From NCBI GenBank assembly GCA_016716905.1, contig JADJUS010000014.1:148836-212835 (forward strand): a stretch of DNA of 64,000 nucleotides, read 5' to 3'. The position numbers and the translations under genes are program-made. Source of the DNA: Acidobacteriota bacterium. Its GTDB lineage: Bacteria; Acidobacteriota; Vicinamibacteria; Vicinamibacterales; SCN-69-37. Under the pieces are notes generated by a model. It ran no database searches. It was not told the origin of the DNA and worked only from the letters and a program-made list of their open reading frames with translations. Numbering within the stretch: position 1 is the stretch's first letter; every line of letters starts with the position of its first letter. Shown in pieces: positions 42,117 to 51,078 of the stretch.

Positions 42117-42474
42117 CGTTGAGCCTCTCCTGACGGATCTTTGCGTCGGCGTCGTCGGCGGGGGTGGTCACCACCGCAGGGTCGGTGTCCTGGGGCCGGC
42201 GCGCCCACTTGACCGCCACCCCTCCCACCACCATGACGCCGATCATCCCCACGGCGTACGGCAGGAACCAGGCCAGCCGATTAAAACCCTTGTCGATCGG
42301 CGCGGCCAGCACTTCCTGGCTGCCGTACTTCGACACGTAATAGTCGACGACATCATCGTAGGATTTGCCTGCCGCCACCAGCGAGGCAATTTCAGTGCGC
42401 ATCGCATCCGCTGTGCCGCACGCACTCCGCCACGCGTTTGCGACCGCACGTGCCGCACATGCAGACAATTTCAT
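42094..42474 (-). pseudogene. ccmH: CcmH-like C-terminal part, out of frame with its N-terminus
   Basis: The frame shows CGTADAMRTEIASLVAAGKS, YYVSKYGSQEVLAAPIDKGF and a span LAWFLPYAVGMIGVMVVGGV, which is the second half of CcmH. Its first half lies at the end of the ccmF frame (PVEKKLRDEIVCMCGTCGRK). The two join if two bases near 42425 are added (GAG TGC .. TGC GGC). The segment from ~42432 to 42474 is out of frame and not part of the protein. A real CcmH would supply the reducing Cys pair. Confidence 0.7.
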
Positions 42475-44578
42475 CCCGGAGCTTCTTCTCGACAGGCGAC
42501 CGTGGCACCAGCAACACCACCTGTGGATTGTCCACGTGTTGCGCGTGCGCCGGCGCACCAAGCCCGCCCACCAGCATCAGGGCGAGCATCGATGTGGTCA
42601 CCGCGCCTTGCGGCACTGTGACCGTGGCGAAGGCCATGGCCCGTTCGGGGAGCAGCGACAGGATCGTGCCCACCGCCATGATGCCGAAGCCGAACCACAT
42701 CCAGTTGATGAGGGGATTCACCGTCACTTCAATGGTGGCTTGCTGAGTGCCCACCTCAAACTGCGCCAGCACGAGGTAGAGGTCGTCGGCAAAACCGCGG
42801 CGAATCGCCACTTCCGTCGTCGGCTCTTCTTCCTTGTTCCGGAAGTACCAGCGCGCCGGGTACATCCCACCGATGGACTCCCCATCGCGTAAGACTGTGG
42901 CGTGCGCCGTAATCATCTGCTTCTGCCCGTCGTCAGTCACCTTCAGTGCCGAGTACTTGACGACGTACGGCCCGACTGTCACTTCCTGGCCAGGCGTGAG
43001 CACCACCTGCTCTTCAAGCTTGAAGCCATTGCCACCGAAACCCAGGAAGATGAGCACGATGCCGAGGTGCACGATGTAACCGGCGTAGCGCCGGCGTGAA
43101 CGCGCGAACAGGCCAATGAGCGCCGTGAAGCGATCCGTGCCTGTGGCCCGCTGGCGCACACCCGAACCGCGCCAGAACTCCTGAATAATCGTGCCTGCCA
43201 CGAGTGCGCAGAGCGAGAAGCACAATCCTGCGGCCCAGAACTGGACGCCGAGCGCCGTCATGGTCACGCCGGTCACCACGGCGGACGTCAGCGGCCACAT
43301 CAACTGATACCGCATGCTCGAGACTGCCGTCTTGCGCCAGGCCAGCAGCGGTCCGATGCCGGTCAGCACCAGCAGCATCAGACCAATCGGCAGCATCCAC
43401 TTGTCGAAGAACGGCGGGCCAACGGTCAACCGCTCGCCACGCAGAGCCTCGCTGATCGTCGGGAACATCGTGGCGAACAACACGAAGAACGCCGAGAACA
43501 GCAGAATCCAGTTGTTGGCCAGGAAGGCCGCTTCCCGCGAGGCCCACGAGTCCAGCTCGTTGCGGGCCCTGAGCATCGGCATGCGCCAAATCACGAGACC
43601 AAAACTGATGGTCAGGATCGCCACCATGAAAACGGTGAACATCCAGGCCAGCTGGCGGTCTTCGCCAAACGCATGCACGGACTGCACAATGCCGGACCGC
43701 GTCATGAACGTGCCGAAGATGGTCAGGAAGAACGTCATGATGACGAGCGACACGTTCCAGACCTTCAACATGCCACGCCGTTCCTGCACCATCACCGAAT
43801 GGAGGAACGCGGTCGCCGTGAACCACGGCAACAAGCCGGCGTTCTCAACCGGGTCCCAGCCCCAGTAGCCGCCCCACCCGAGTTCTTCGTACGCCCACAG
43901 GCCGCCCAGCGCGAGACCAACGGTCAGGAACAACCACGACGTCATCGTCCAGCGCCTCACCGCGCGGAGCCACGAGTCGTCGAGCTGCCCGCTGATGAGC
44001 GCGGCCAGGCAAAACGCGAACGGAATGGTCATGCCGACAAACCCCAGATACAGCAGGGGCGGATGAATGACCATGTAGAAATTCTGGAGCAGCGGGTTCA
44101 GGCCCCGGCCTTCGGCCGGCGACGCCAGCAGGTGCGTCTCGAACGGATTGTTGTGCACCACCATCAGGAAGAGGAAGAACATCTGCACAACAGAGATGAC
44201 GGCCACCACCCAGGGCACGAGCAGACGATGCCGGTCGCGGTTGATGTGCACGGCCGCGCTTCCGAACACGGCCAGCAACGTCACCCAGAACATCAGCGAC
44301 CCGTCGAGGCCACCCCAGTACGACGTCAATTTATAGAACAGGGGTTGCGCCGCGTCCGAGTACCGCTGGACATACTTGATGCTGTAGTCCTCGGTGACGA
44401 ACGCGTGCACGATGATGGCCGACGCCACCAGCATCAGCCCTGTCAGGACGTGGAAGAGTCCGACCGAGCCGTGGACCAGCGACGAGCGGCCACGGCGGCC
44501 GCCGGCCACCCCCGTGGCAAACGCAGCGCTGGCGACCACAAAGGCCGCGAGGATAAGGAAGTAGCCAAGTGAAGCCAT
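42392..44578 (-). CDS. ccmF: Heme lyase CcmF with fused CcmH N-terminal region
   Basis: 728 residues. Residues 1-~640 are CcmF: GGYWGWDPVENAGLLPWFTA (WWD motif), an early VQRYSDAAQPLFYKLTSYWG loop, LLYLGFVGMTIPFAFCLAAL, and about fifteen helices. After a hydrophobic link (ALMLVGGLGAPAHAQHVDNP) the frame continues into CcmH, with KLRDEIVCMCGTCGRKRVAE, then is lost by a frameshift and stops in VRHSGCDAH. CcmF moves heme from CcmE to apocytochrome. An intact CcmF-CcmH fusion is the best reading of the DNA. Confidence 0.88.
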   Translation of the reverse strand: MASLGYFLILAAFVVASAAFATGVAGGRRGRSSLVHGSVGLFHVLTGLMLVASAIIVHAFVTEDYSIKYVQRYSDAAQPLFYKLTSYWGGLDGSLMFWVTLLAVFGSAAVHINRDRHRLLVPWVVAVISVVQMFFLFLMVVHNNPFETHLLASPAEGRGLNPLLQNFYMVIHPPLLYLGFVGMTIPFAFCLAALISGQLDDSWLRAVRRWTMTSWLFLTVGLALGGLWAYEELGWGGYWGWDPVENAGLLPWFTATAFLHSVMVQERRGMLKVWNVSLVIMTFFLTIFGTFMTRSGIVQSVHAFGEDRQLAWMFTVFMVAILTISFGLVIWRMPMLRARNELDSWASREAAFLANNWILLFSAFFVLFATMFPTISEALRGERLTVGPPFFDKWMLPIGLMLLVLTGIGPLLAWRKTAVSSMRYQLMWPLTSAVVTGVTMTALGVQFWAAGLCFSLCALVAGTIIQEFWRGSGVRQRATGTDRFTALIGLFARSRRRYAGYIVHLGIVLIFLGFGGNGFKLEEQVVLTPGQEVTVGPYVVKYSALKVTDDGQKQMITAHATVLRDGESIGGMYPARWYFRNKEEEPTTEVAIRRGFADDLYLVLAQFEVGTQQATIEVTVNPLINWMWFGFGIMAVGTILSLLPERAMAFATVTVPQGAVTTSMLALMLVGGLGAPAHAQHVDNPQVVLLVPRSPVEKKLRDEIVCMCGTCGRKRVAECVRHSGCDAH

Positions 44579-44623
44579 AGTGAGTGATTCTTGTGAACGC
44601 CAACGGCCAGACGGCCGCCGCAG

Positions 44624-45036
44624 CTAGCGAACGGTTGGAGCGGTGGGCCCGGCTTCGTACTTCGATGGGCACTTCGCCATGATGCCCTTCGGCTCTACGT
44701 GAATGACGTTGTTCGGTCCCAGGCGTCCTTTCACCACGACCTCGGCGTCGGCCTTGAACGTGTCGGGGACCACTCCCGTGTAGACCGCGTCCATGACCTG
44801 CCCGTTCGAGTGAATCTTGAAGCGGTACTCAAGTGTGGATGACTTGACCAGGGGGTCGCCCTGCACATGGCCGTGCACCTGCAGGCGCTTGCCCTGCCAT
44901 TCCTGGGGCTGGCCATCACTTCATCAACCTTCAAGTAGTATTCGGCGCCTTCGGAAATCGTGGAAATCATCAACCACGCCAAAGCCGACAGGATCACCAC
45001 CGCCGACACGCTGACACGGACCGTCTTTTTTGACAT
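44624..45036 (-). pseudogene. ccmE: Heme chaperone CcmE, Cys-type, with a one-base frameshift
   Basis: From the ATG at 45036 the first ~35 residues (MSKKTVRVSVSAVVILSALA with the anchor span, then EYYLKVDEVMASP) are in one frame; the rest is in the next (HVQGDPLVKSSTLEYRFKIH, GVVPDTFKADAEVVVKGRLG, GIMAKCPSKYEAG). A missing base in the run CCC-AGG near 44907-44912 accounts for it; then the join reads SPQEWQGKRLQVHG. The usual heme-binding His of CcmE is replaced by Cys in AKCPSKYE (C-x-x-x-Y), the variant known from sulfate reducers and archaea. It lies 20 bases downstream of maf. Confidence 0.82.
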
Positions 45037-45056
45037 CTTCAGCCCTCGCCTCACCC

Positions 45057-45632
45057 TCAAGGATACGCCCCGGACACCCGGTGGCGCAACATTCGATCAA
45101 CGGTTGATACAGGCAACCCCACCACAGTGTCGTACGCGCCCTCGAGCCGGGTCACCCAGCGCGACGCGAATCCCTGAATCGCATACGCGCCGGCCTTGTC
45201 ACGGGGCTCCCCCGACGCCACCGCCGCGGCAATTTCGTCGGGGGCAATCACGCGCATCCACACGCTGGTGCGCTCAATCGCCACCATCGGTGCGGCGGCG
45301 TCAGGCCACCACACCGCCACCGCGGTAAATACTTCATGCCTCTCCCCAGACAGCCGTGTAAGCATGCGCACCGCTTCGGCATCGTCGCATGGCTTTCCCA
45401 GCACATCCCCATCGATCACCACGATGGTGTCGGCCGCGACCACCGTTCGCGCCCCAGACCTTGCACGAACCGCGCCAGCTTTCTCAATGGCCATGCGCCG
45501 CGCGTAGTCCTCCGGCGCCTCCCCGGCGCGAATCTGCTCGTCGATGTCGGCCGCGATCACGTCGAACGCGAACCCCGCTGCGGCGAGCAGTTCGCGTCGT
45601 CGTGCGGACGCGGACGCGAGCACCAAACTCAT
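45057..45632 (-). CDS. maf: Maf-like nucleoside triphosphate pyrophosphatase
   Basis: 191 residues from the ATG at 45632 (MSLVLASASARRRELL); the longer frame has no support. SASARRRELLAAAGFAFDV, the VVAADTIVVIDGDVLGKP active-site stretch and AGAYAIQGFASRWVTRLEGA are Maf motifs. Cleaves non-canonical or pyrimidine NTPs to NMP and PPi. The gap to the divergent DciA-like gene is 26 bases. Confidence 0.94.
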   Translation of the reverse strand: MSLVLASASARRRELLAAAGFAFDVIAADIDEQIRAGEAPEDYARRMAIEKAGAVRARSGARTVVAADTIVVIDGDVLGKPCDDAEAVRMLTRLSGERHEVFTAVAVWWPDAAAPMVAIERTSVWMRVIAPDEIAAAVASGEPRDKAGAYAIQGFASRWVTRLEGAYDTVVGLPVSTVDRMLRHRVSGAYP

Positions 45633-45658
45633 GACCGGATGATACACTTCGAGGTTGG

Positions 45659-45937
45659 ATGGAATCGCTGCAGCTGACGGCCGCTCGTGTCCTGGGGCCA
45701 CTGCTCGACGCCCAGCCACTCTCACCCGGCAAGGTCGCCTTCGCATGGTCCATCGCCGCCGGCCCCGCGCTCTCGCGCGCCAGCACACCAACATGGACCA
45801 CCGATGGCACGCTGCGCATTCGCGCACGTGATGCCGTGTGGCGTACCGAACTTGAACGCGCACGGCCGATGGTGGCCGAGCGACTCACCCACCTGCTGGG
45901 CCCCACGGCCATTCGCCGCATCATCATTACGGAGTAA
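45659..45937 (+). CDS. DciA-like DUF721 protein
   Basis: 92 residues, short. AFAWSIAAGPALSRASTPTW and GTLRIRARDAVWRTELERAR plus LTHLLGPTAIRRIIITE fit the DUF721/DciA family, which in other bacteria recruits the replicative helicase DnaB. Only the conserved KH-like core is present. GAGG lies just before the ATG. The thiolase gene starts 6 bases later. Confidence 0.8.
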   Translation: MESLQLTAARVLGPLLDAQPLSPGKVAFAWSIAAGPALSRASTPTWTTDGTLRIRARDAVWRTELERARPMVAERLTHLLGPTAIRRIIITE

Positions 45938-45942
45938 GCGTC

Positions 45943-47124
45943 ATGCGTGAATCAGTCATCGTCAGCGCCGTTCGTACACCCACGGGCAAGTTCCTGGGCG
46001 TGCTCAAAGATTTCCGCGCGCCGGACCTGGGCGCCCTTGCCGTGCGCGAAGCCGTCGCCCGTGCCGGTATCGATCCCGCGAGCGTGGACGAATGCCTCAT
46101 GGGCAACGTGGTGAGCGCCGGTGTGGGCCAGGCGCCTGCACGTCAGGCTGCTCTGCGCGGCGGGCTCCCAATTACCGTGGGCGCGCTCACGATCAACAAG
46201 GTCTGCGGTTCGGGGCTCAAAGCCGTGATGCTCGCCTCGCAAGGCATCGCAACCGGCGACATCGACATTGCCGTCGCCGGCGGCATGGAGTCCATGAGCA
46301 ATTGCCCGCACCTCCTCTTCAAGGTCCGCGAAGGCCTGCGCATGGGCGACAGCAAGGTGGTGGACTCCATGGTCCACGACGGCCTCTGGGACGCGTTCGA
46401 CGATGTGCATATGGGGATGACGGGGGAACTGGTCTCGGAAACCTACAAGGTCAGCCGCGAGGAACAGGACGCCTACGCGGTGGACAGCCATCGCAAGGCC
46501 GCCAAGGCGACAAAGGAAGGCGCGTTCACAGACGAGATGCTTCCTATCTCGATTCCGCAGCGCAAAGGCGAGCCGATCATTGTGAATGCCGACGAGCCCA
46601 TTCGCGAAGATACGTCCCTCGAGTCACTCGGCCGCCTCAAGCCGGCCTTCAAGAAGGATGGCACGGTCACGGCCGGCAACGCGCCGGGTGTGAATGACGC
46701 AGCTGCAGCGCTTGTGGTCATGGCTGCCGATGTGGCCGCGCACCTCAACCTCACACCCATCGCACGCATCGTCGGCCAGGCCACCTCGGGCCTGGAACCA
46801 AAGATGGTGCTCATGACTCCTGTCGATGCCGTGAGGAAGCTGATGCTGAAGACCGGGTGGTCGCTGGCCGACGTGGACCTGTTCGAGTTGAACGAAGCGT
46901 TTTCGGTGCAGGGCGTGGCGGTCATCCGTGAACTCGGCATCGACCCGCTGAAGGTCAACGTCCACGGCGGCGCGGTGGCGCTGGGACACGCGATCGGCGC
47001 GAGTGGCGCGCGCGTGCTCACGACGCTGCTCTACGCGCTCAAGCGCCACGGCAAGAAACGCGGCGTGGCGACGCTTTGTCTCGGCGGCGGCAATGGCGTG
47101 GCGCTTGCGGTGGAAATGCTCTGA
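45943..47124 (+). CDS. Acetyl-CoA acetyltransferase (thiolase)
   Basis: 393 residues. INKVCGSGLKAVMLASQGI carries the acyl-accepting Cys near residue 90, NVHGGAVALGHAIGASGARV the His, and ATLCLGGGNGVALAVE the second Cys, in that order. Biosynthetic-type thiolases of this length join two acetyl-CoA to acetoacetyl-CoA. A repeat region of 28 bases starts just after the stop and separates it from the dehydrogenase. Confidence 0.95.
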   Translation: MRESVIVSAVRTPTGKFLGVLKDFRAPDLGALAVREAVARAGIDPASVDECLMGNVVSAGVGQAPARQAALRGGLPITVGALTINKVCGSGLKAVMLASQGIATGDIDIAVAGGMESMSNCPHLLFKVREGLRMGDSKVVDSMVHDGLWDAFDDVHMGMTGELVSETYKVSREEQDAYAVDSHRKAAKATKEGAFTDEMLPISIPQRKGEPIIVNADEPIREDTSLESLGRLKPAFKKDGTVTAGNAPGVNDAAAALVVMAADVAAHLNLTPIARIVGQATSGLEPKMVLMTPVDAVRKLMLKTGWSLADVDLFELNEAFSVQGVAVIRELGIDPLKVNVHGGAVALGHAIGASGARVLTTLLYALKRHGKKRGVATLCLGGGNGVALAVEML

Positions 47125-47125
47125 G

Positions 47126-47153
47126 GTCCAGGGTCCAGAGTCCAGGGTCCAGA
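47126..47153. repeat. Four copies of the 7-base word GTCCAGR
   Basis: gtccagg, gtccaga, gtccagg, gtccaga follow directly after the thiolase stop (TGA at 47122-47124). Another of the genome's local word repeats. Confidence 0.85.
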
Positions 47154-47194
47154 GTTCTCGGTGGGCCTTCGGCCTGCTTTCTTTAGGAACAGCA

Positions 47195-48043
47195 ATGATC
47201 AAAGTAGTGGGCGTGATTGGCGCGGGCACAATGGGGAATGGCATCGCGCAGGTTTTTGCGCAGTCGGGTTTCACGGTCAAATTGCACGACGCGGCGGCGC
47301 CGGCGATTGACCGCGCGCTCAAGACCATCGACAAGAGCCTGGCGAAGTTCGTGGAGAAGGGCAAGATGACCGCCGAGAATCGCGACGCGGCGCTCGGCCG
47401 TCTCTCGGCGGCCCCTTCGCTCGATGCGTTCGGCGATGTGGACTATGTCGTCGAAGCGGTCGTCGAGCGTCTCGACGTCAAGCGCAGCATCTTCGGCGCG
47501 CTCGACACCATCACCCGGCCCGACGTCATCCTCACCTCCAACACGTCGTCCATCTCGATCACCACGATCGGCGCGGCGACGACGCGGCCATCACTTGTCC
47601 TCGGCATGCACTTCATGAATCCCGTGCCGCTGATGACGCTGGTCGAACTCATCCGGGGCCAGGCCACGTCGCCCGAGGCGATGCAGACAGCTTCAGATCT
47701 CTGCCGGACGCTGGGCAAGACCCCGGTCGAGGCAGCCGACTACCCCGGCTTCATCGCCAACCGCATCCTGATGCCGATGATCAACGAGGCCATCTTCGCC
47801 GTAATGGAGGGCGTGGGCACACCCGAGGCGATCGACTCAGTGATGAAGCTCGGCATGAATCACCCCATGGGACCGCTCACGCTGGCCGACTTCATCGGCC
47901 TGGACGTGTGCCTGGCCATCATGGAGGTGCTGCACAGTGGCTTGGGCGATCCGAAGTACCGGCCGTGTCCCCTGCTCCGCCGCATGGTGGCTGCCGGGCA
48001 ACTGGGAAAGAAGTCGGGCCGCGGCTTCTACGTCTACGCCTGA
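47195..48043 (+). CDS. 3-hydroxyacyl-CoA (3-hydroxybutyryl-CoA) dehydrogenase
   Basis: 282 residues from the ATG at 47195 (MIKVVGVIGAGTMGNGIAQV). GAGTMGNGIAQ is the NAD site; VILTSNTSSISITTIGAA and GMHFMNPVPLMTLVELI flank the catalytic His, and GMNHPMGPLTLADFIGLDVC and NRILMPMINEAIFAV are the C-terminal helical domain. With the thiolase upstream it would interconvert acetoacetyl-CoA and 3-hydroxybutyryl-CoA, for fatty acid or polyester metabolism. Confidence 0.95.
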   Translation: MIKVVGVIGAGTMGNGIAQVFAQSGFTVKLHDAAAPAIDRALKTIDKSLAKFVEKGKMTAENRDAALGRLSAAPSLDAFGDVDYVVEAVVERLDVKRSIFGALDTITRPDVILTSNTSSISITTIGAATTRPSLVLGMHFMNPVPLMTLVELIRGQATSPEAMQTASDLCRTLGKTPVEAADYPGFIANRILMPMINEAIFAVMEGVGTPEAIDSVMKLGMNHPMGPLTLADFIGLDVCLAIMEVLHSGLGDPKYRPCPLLRRMVAAGQLGKKSGRGFYVYA

Positions 48044-48046
48044 GCC

Positions 48047-50830
48047 TTACTTCCTGCCCGGCGCAATGCTCCACAGGTAGTCGAAGAAATCGGAGATGAC
48101 GACGATCTGGTCCTGGATGGCACCGGCCTGATCGTTCGCGGCAACGAGCGCCAACCGCTTGCCGTCGGGATGTACATCGTACGACCCCTGGATGCCCAGT
48201 TGCACGTAATTGGTGGGCGACCAGATCTGCGGCTTGTCGGCACGGAACGAGTCGCCGACGACCGTATAGGGGACAACCATGACCTTGCCCTGGCTCTGGT
48301 GCAGGTAGAACAGTTCGTTCGATGTCTTCGACCAGCGCGGAAACCCACCGCCGTCGGTCGTGACTCGCCAGTGGCCGCCGGGGCCAGGAAACGATCGCAC
48401 GTGCACCTCATTCTGGCCTGACTCAGCGGAGAAATACGCGATCCAGCGGCCGTCAGGGGAGAAGATCGGCTGCATCTCGCTCACAGGCGTACTGAGAAAC
48501 ACCGTCGCCTTGCCTGCAGTGAGTCCCCGAGTGGGGTCTCCCTCGAGGGGAAGAATCATCAAATCAATCGCGTTGCTGGCGGTGGTCTCCTGGAACGCGA
48601 TGAACCTGCCGCCGGGATGGACCGACCATGCCTGTTGACTGTTCGGGCTCTCGGTCAACCGGGTGATCTCACCGGTGCCGTCGGCGTTGGCCCAAAACAG
48701 ATTCGGTCTGCTGGCCTTCTCGCGGTCTGCCTGAAACACGATGCGCTGGTTGTCCGGCGTCCAGACAGGATTGCCGTCGTTGCCAGGGTCCTGGGTCAAT
48801 TGCTGCATGGCGTCGCGCGCCCAGTCGTACACCCAGACATCACGCTGCTTGCCGTCAAACACGCTCAGCGCCAATCTCAGGCCGTCCGGGGAAAAGCGCG
48901 GTTGACTCCAATCGGCCTCCCGAGATCGCAGCACCGACACCTTGCCGTCGCGCGTCATCCAATCGATCGGGTTGTTGATGCTGCCGGCGGTGCCCGGAAC
49001 GTAGACCAGCGTCCCGTCTGCCGAAAATCCGATCTGGGCACCGCCCGTAGATATGTTGGCGGTGACACCCTCGAGTGCCGGCCTGGCCTCTCCCACGGTC
49101 TCGAGACGGTCCAGATTGAAGCGCACCGCGAAGAGTGAGCCTTGCTGCATATACAGCAAGTGCCCATCGGCGCGGTCCGCGCGATTCGGCGCCACGCGTC
49201 CGCTCGGTACGAACCGCCCGTAGTAACCGCCTCTCACAACAACCTTGCCCGTGCCACCCCCGATCGGCGCCACCACGAGATTCCCCGAATCCCATCCAGA
49301 CACGGTCCCGCTCTCACTGAACAGGATTCCCTTGTCGCCGGGCAGCGCGTGGGGCCAGCGCTGGGTCGTGGCCCCCTCACTGAGGACCCCGAACGCCTCG
49401 GGCTTCCCCCCGGACGCGGACACTCGTAACAACGCCACGTTGTTGGATCCAGTGGGCGTGAAGATGATCTCGTCCCGGTCAGTCCACGTACCTCCGCGTG
49501 CCTGCGCGACATCGCAGAGTGGAATCGCGGCCCCACCGGACACGGCCACCTTCTTCAGCTTTCCACCCGCGAAGAACGCAATCGACTCGCCATCCGGTGA
49601 GAAGAACGGGCTGGCCGCGCCCTCCGTGCCGGTCATCGGGATGGCCTGCAACTCACTCAGCTTCCTGACAAACAATCGCCCGGCACCGGACGGCCCTGCC
49701 ACAAACACCAGCGTCGTCCCATCAGGCGACAGGATCGCGCCGGCGCCAAGGTCTGTTCGCAGCGACGCGTCCGCGCCGGTCTTCACGAGGAACTTGCGAA
49801 GCGCCGGAGCGGGCGACGACCGCCACGGCGCCCACATCACGAGCGTCGTCACCGCGGCGATGATGCCCGCCGCTGCCACTCCCCAGGGCAGTGCGCGTCG
49901 CCACACGGGGATCACGACAGGCGGCGCTGCAGCGATCGCGACGGGCGTCAGCACGCCATCGCGATCGGACGGCGCAGCGGCCTCGCCCAGTTCGAGCCGC
50001 GCATCACCAATGGAACTCAGCCGCTTCTTCGGGTCCTTTTCGAGGCAGCGCCGCAAGAGGCGCCGGATCGGAATCGGCAGGTCCGCAGGCAGCGCGCTCC
50101 AACTCACGTCTTCCTTGAGCACACTCGCGAGCGTGATGGAAATGTCATCACCCTCGAACGCGCGGCGACCGCTGAGCATCTCGTAGAGCACGACGCCGAA
50201 CGCCCACACGTCCGCGCGGCGATCGACGGCGCGCCCACGCGCCTGCTCGGGCGCCATGTATGCGGCAGTGCCGATGATCATGCCCATCTGCGTCGCACGG
50301 TTGGTCAGCGTCGGCGAGTTGTTGGAGTCCTGGGGTCCCGAGGTCCCGGAGTCCAACGCTTTGGCGAGACCAAAATCCAGCACCTTGACCGTGCCGTCCT
50401 CGCGCACCTTCACGTTCGCGGGCTTGAGGTCGCGATGGACGATGGCGCTCTCGTGGGCGGCTTCGAGCGCCTCGGCGATTTGACGCGCGATCGGCAGAGC
50501 GTCTGACAACGCCATCGGCCCGCGCGCGATGTGCGCCGACAGGTCTTCCCCTTCGACCAGTTCCATCACAAGGTAGGCATGGGCCGACGCCCCGTCGGGC
50601 TTGCCGGCGTCGTACACGTGCGCGATATTCGGATGATTGAGTGCGGCCAGTGTTTCGGCCTCGCGCGTGAAGCGGGCCAACCGGTCGGGATCGCCGGCGA
50701 AGACGTCGGGCAGGATCTTCAGGGCGACGTCGCGGTTGAGCTTGGTGTCGCGGGCCCGGTAGACCTCGCCCATTCCGCCTCTGCCCAGCTCGGCGAGGAT
50801 CTGGTATTGCCCGATCGATTTCCCAATCAC
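48047..50830 (-). CDS. Ser/Thr protein kinase with transmembrane and WD40-like beta-propeller region
   Basis: 927 residues from the GTG at 50830. Kinase domain residues 8-270: GRGGMGEVYRARDTK (glycine loop), VALKILPDVF with the ATP Lys, IVHRDLKPANVKV, VLDFGLAKAL and a GTAAYMAPEQARG activation segment. One span follows (GVAAAGIIAAVTTLVMWAPW, about 310-330), then ~590 residues of repeated blades (SPDGTTLVFVAGP, SPDGESIAFFAGGK, SPDGRWIAYFSAE) fitting TolB/PD40-type propellers facing outside. This PknB-propeller design is common in Acidobacteria; it may sense an extracellular signal. A remnant of a second kinase start lies directly upstream. Confidence 0.93.
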   Translation of the reverse strand: MIGKSIGQYQILAELGRGGMGEVYRARDTKLNRDVALKILPDVFAGDPDRLARFTREAETLAALNHPNIAHVYDAGKPDGASAHAYLVMELVEGEDLSAHIARGPMALSDALPIARQIAEALEAAHESAIVHRDLKPANVKVREDGTVKVLDFGLAKALDSGTSGPQDSNNSPTLTNRATQMGMIIGTAAYMAPEQARGRAVDRRADVWAFGVVLYEMLSGRRAFEGDDISITLASVLKEDVSWSALPADLPIPIRRLLRRCLEKDPKKRLSSIGDARLELGEAAAPSDRDGVLTPVAIAAAPPVVIPVWRRALPWGVAAAGIIAAVTTLVMWAPWRSSPAPALRKFLVKTGADASLRTDLGAGAILSPDGTTLVFVAGPSGAGRLFVRKLSELQAIPMTGTEGAASPFFSPDGESIAFFAGGKLKKVAVSGGAAIPLCDVAQARGGTWTDRDEIIFTPTGSNNVALLRVSASGGKPEAFGVLSEGATTQRWPHALPGDKGILFSESGTVSGWDSGNLVVAPIGGGTGKVVVRGGYYGRFVPSGRVAPNRADRADGHLLYMQQGSLFAVRFNLDRLETVGEARPALEGVTANISTGGAQIGFSADGTLVYVPGTAGSINNPIDWMTRDGKVSVLRSREADWSQPRFSPDGLRLALSVFDGKQRDVWVYDWARDAMQQLTQDPGNDGNPVWTPDNQRIVFQADREKASRPNLFWANADGTGEITRLTESPNSQQAWSVHPGGRFIAFQETTASNAIDLMILPLEGDPTRGLTAGKATVFLSTPVSEMQPIFSPDGRWIAYFSAESGQNEVHVRSFPGPGGHWRVTTDGGGFPRWSKTSNELFYLHQSQGKVMVVPYTVVGDSFRADKPQIWSPTNYVQLGIQGSYDVHPDGKRLALVAANDQAGAIQDQIVVISDFFDYLWSIAPGRK

Positions 50831-50850
50831 AGCCAGATCCTCGCCTGGGC

Positions 50851-50983
50851 TACGGCCCGTCTTCGCTCGGTCGCGATCTCCACCGAGCTACGACGAGGTC
50901 TCGCAGTAGCCGCTTCGCGGCGGAGGCGGACGAGACCTCGCCGCAGCTGGCGGCCGCAGGCCGCCGCCAGCGTAGGCGGGCCG
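50851..50983. repeat. Compound inverted-repeat element with GCTAC/GTAGC ends
   Basis: GCTAC or GTAGC occurs at 50851, 50889 and 50908. A 10-base palindrome arm pair (cgaggtctcg 50896-50905, cgagacctcg 50933-50942) and another (gctggcggc 50948-50956, gccgccagc 50965-50973) build a strong structured element. It stands between the kinase remnant and the intact kinase. Confidence 0.65.
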
Positions 50984-51045
50984 CCTTCACCCAGTTTGGC
51001 GACGATTTCATAGGTTCCGAGTCTGGCCCCGGCAACGAGTGGCAT
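50980..51045 (-). pseudogene. Truncated N-terminus of a second Ser/Thr kinase
   Basis: From the ATG at 51045 the frame gives MPLVAGARLGTYEIVAKLGE then GG, i.e. a kinase start up to the glycine loop. Expected next residues would be MGEVYRARD, but the sequence enters the repeat element instead. So a copy of a kinase start is cut at the element, just 5' of the intact gene. Confidence 0.55.
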
Positions 51046-51078
51046 GTGGCGGGCCAACTATACCCCGACGGCCACGCC

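Noticed and set aside
45632..45863. N-terminal extension of Maf
   Set aside because: The added residues overlap the DciA-like gene on the other strand and have no family match; Maf starts at MSLVLASASARR.
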